From Sergeia podlipaevii (lineage: Eukaryota > Euglenozoa > Kinetoplastea > Trypanosomatida > Trypanosomatidae), in contig JASANZ010001966.1 of assembly GCA_030849805.1 (NCBI GenBank), forward strand, positions 1 through 27,854: a DNA stretch of 27,854 nucleotides, written 5' to 3'. A program made the translations under genes and the position numbers. The notes under the pieces are model-generated. The model did not search any database. It saw only the letters and a list, made by a program, of their open reading frames with translations, and was not told the origin of the DNA. Positions 25,867 to 27,854 of this stretch are shown piece after piece. The number at the start of each line of letters is the position of its first letter. The first letter of the stretch is position 1.

Positions 25867-27854
25867 TCAATGTGACAGACCGCCGCTGCTGATACGCAGG
25901 AGCTCAGAAACATCTCGGCCTGAAAGCGCTGACACACCTTCCTTGACTTTACCGATACTACCAGTGCTATCATTAGTAGTAAAGCAAGTGCCAGCCTGCA
26001 TGCGCTCTCGATAAAGACTTTCTCTCAACTCCGCAATCACTGACACACTTTTCCGACACGCTTGCTCAAGTACCTGCACTTGATGCCGTAGGTCGGCACA
26101 CTCCTCACTCTGCTTGGCTAACTCATCCTCTTGAATATATGACTCCGCTACACTGTCCATGAGCCGACGCACTAGCACTGTTTCATTTGCCTGCTGCTGC
26201 TCAAGAACTGACCTCACCGTTTGTTCCTGCTCCAGTAGGCGCTGCTTTGCGGCAAGCTCACTCTGCAGCTGCTCTGTCATTTCTGCCCACGCATGCAGCT
26301 CCTGCTTAAACTGAGCCTCGCTCTGCGCATGGGCATGAAGTAACTCATCCCGCTCCTCGCTAGCCTCCAGAGCTTTGGCGTCCGCATCTGCTTGAACCTG
26401 AGCAACTAGCGTCGCCTTCTCGCGCTCTACTTCCTCAACCTGTGCCAGCGCACGTGCCACCTCCTTCACACGCTCCTCCTCTCCTGTCGCCCGAGTCGCC
26501 TCTACTGCAGCCACAGCTGCTTTTACTTTCTCCTGCAGAGTGGCTTCCCGGACCTTACACTCTGCAAGGTGTTCCACAAGAGGCTCCAGCTCTATCAGCC
26601 TAGACTTCACCTGCGTGATTTCTTTTCTCAACGAGCGCTCCGTGCCTCGTACAGACTCCAGTCGACCCTGCAAACTCGCCTCCTTTCTTTCCATTTCTAT
26701 GATCTTTTCTTCCTTCGCCGCAAGCAGTTTCTTCATGTCCTCTGCCGCGGCAGCCCGTGCTGGCTTCGCGCGTTGCTCCTTCTCTAAGTGACTGCTGTAA
26801 CGCCCCTTCAGCTCTTCATGCGCTGCTTTGAGAGCTTCTAGTTGTGCCACCATGGCGGAGTCCTCCTCCCGCCGTTTCCGTGCCTCAAGATCCTTTTTGT
26901 CTAGCTGCGCACGCACTTTCTCTACGGTGGCACGCTCCTGCTCTAGAGACTCTCGGAGCGCTTTTTGCTGCTCGCAAAGGTGCGCGACATGCCGCGCGTG
27001 GCGTGCGGCCTCCTCACATGAAACACGCATCGTTTCAATCACAGTCTCTAGCCAGTGTTGCTCCGCTGTAGCACAGCGAGCTGTGAGAAGATGGACGCGC
27101 TCAAGCAACGCATCAATGTAGAGAGACTGTCTCCCACGGTCATTCTGATATGTCATGAGAGACGTCTGTGCACCTTGCAGTGTATTCTCTAGCGATCGCC
27201 TAGCGCGTGCGTGCTCCTGCTCCACGTACTCAAGCTCAAGACGGTGGTGCTCGGCTTCTTCGGTCGCCTCGTGCTTCTTGAGCTCGAGCACAGTAGCGAT
27301 GCCCTCCTCCAGTCCTGCAAACTGCTGCTGCGCTGTTGTGACTATGCCGAGCGCGTTCATTATAATATCAAAGCCACCCATTGCACTGACAGCTAAGACT
27401 GAGCGAGTGTAATGCTCTGCGTCACTGAGCGCTGCCACAGCTAGCTGGGCAGCTGTTAGCCAGCGCCACTTGTATTCCGCGGCGTGCTTCTTCATGGCTT
27501 CATGCGCGCCAACGATGGCCTCTACCTCATTCGCGATGTCGGCTGGAGTGGAGTCAAGCTCAGAGGGAAGAGCAAGCACAACGCGAAGGTTAGTGATGGC
27601 GTCACGCAAAGTGGCAGCTTCCTTGTCTTGTGCCTCGATAAGACATCGCTTCTCCTGTAGTTCAGCGCGGAGAGAATCTACTAAGAGAAGCGTTGTGCGG
27701 TGGCGCGTGTCAGCATCCTCTCGAGCGCGCAGGCCTTCTTCGACGAGCGCTCGCATGCGTTTGTTATCCTCATAAACATTGAAGATGTCGTTGTCTTTTG
27801 CGGCTAAAGTTGCAATGTAATCGCGCATGACAACATCAACTGCTTCCGATGCGC
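25867..27854 (-). CDS. Long coiled-coil protein, 5' end outside the window
   Basis: An extended coiled-coil protein of unknown family. There is an ATG at 27828 (653 residues to the stop), but the frame stays open to the window edge (reading ASEAVDVV before the Met), and the sequence at this Met already looks like the interior of a helix, so the real start is probably beyond 27854. Nearly all residues after 20 are Glu/Ala/Gln/Arg/Leu-rich heptads, broken by a less charged patch at about 117-165 (LAVAALSDAEHY, GGFDIIMNALGIV). The last 40 residues are Ser/Gly-rich and disordered (ending SGGLSH). No motor, kinase or membrane segment is visible. Structural proteins of the flagellum, basal body or cytoskeleton often look like this in trypanosomatids, but so do golgins and SMC-like proteins; function is not assignable. 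As read, it is the first gene of the - block in the window. Confidence 0.82.
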   Translation of the reverse strand, partial: ASEAVDVVMRDYIATLAAKDNDIFNVYEDNKRMRALVEEGLRAREDADTRHRTTLLLVDSLRAELQEKRCLIEAQDKEAATLRDAITNLRVVLALPSELDSTPADIANEVEAIVGAHEAMKKHAAEYKWRWLTAAQLAVAALSDAEHYTRSVLAVSAMGGFDIIMNALGIVTTAQQQFAGLEEGIATVLELKKHEATEEAEHHRLELEYVEQEHARARRSLENTLQGAQTSLMTYQNDRGRQSLYIDALLERVHLLTARCATAEQHWLETVIETMRVSCEEAARHARHVAHLCEQQKALRESLEQERATVEKVRAQLDKKDLEARKRREEDSAMVAQLEALKAAHEELKGRYSSHLEKEQRAKPARAAAAEDMKKLLAAKEEKIIEMERKEASLQGRLESVRGTERSLRKEITQVKSRLIELEPLVEHLAECKVREATLQEKVKAAVAAVEATRATGEEERVKEVARALAQVEEVEREKATLVAQVQADADAKALEASEERDELLHAHAQSEAQFKQELHAWAEMTEQLQSELAAKQRLLEQEQTVRSVLEQQQANETVLVRRLMDSVAESYIQEDELAKQSEECADLRHQVQVLEQACRKSVSVIAELRESLYRERMQAGTCFTTNDSTGSIGKVKEGVSALSGRDVSELLRISSGGLSH

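Noticed and set aside
1..27854. CRISPR arrays, bacterial operons or ribosome binding sites
   Set aside because: No regularly spaced direct repeats; gene layout and splice signals are eukaryotic (kinetoplastid).

Overview
The window reads as nuclear DNA of a trypanosomatid (kinetoplastid) protist. Genes are intronless and lie in two head-to-head-ending blocks. They are separated by AT-rich spacers full of polypyrimidine tracts followed by AG, the layout expected for polycistronic transcription with spliced-leader trans-splicing. The proteins are eukaryotic: a syntaxin, an eIF4AIII-type DEAD-box helicase and an Fe-S DNA helicase. A VIPER/TATE-like (DIRS-order) retroelement fragment also points to this group. 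Serine-, glycine- and glutamine-rich inserts and non-Leishmania-like AT-rich spacers argue against Leishmania itself; I cannot name the genus.

Layout. Positions 2-1494 (+) hold a decayed reverse transcriptase/RNase H retroelement fragment. Then come four + strand genes: an unknown 311-residue protein (1972-2907), a FANCJ/RTEL1-type Fe-S DEAH helicase (3349-7014), a six-blade kelch protein (7410-8633) and a phosphonopyruvate decarboxylase (9045-10250). Positions 10251-11759 form a convergent strand-switch region, presumably a transcription termination zone. It carries a strong guanine-quadruplex motif and an unexplained GC-rich island. From 11760 to the right edge everything is on the - strand: an alpha/beta hydrolase, a Ser-rich RS-tailed protein, a two-pass mitochondrial Tim21/Coa1-like protein, a syntaxin, an unknown protein with a polybasic tail and CaaX box, an eIF4AIII-like helicase and a long coiled-coil protein that runs off the right edge.

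The genes do not form one pathway, which is normal for trypanosomatid transcription units. Several apparent ORF starts use GTG or TTG. I moved these to the first in-frame ATG, usually just downstream of a convincing splice acceptor. The most notable items are the bacterial-type phosphonopyruvate decarboxylase (phosphonate lipid biosynthesis), the CaaX protein whose 5' end is broken at an ambiguous base (23332), the retroelement killed by only two lesions in the visible part, the quadruplex and GC island at the convergent switch, and a possible frameshifted small membrane protein in the 2-kb spacer 18683-20666. I found no tRNA, rRNA or CRISPR feature by eye.
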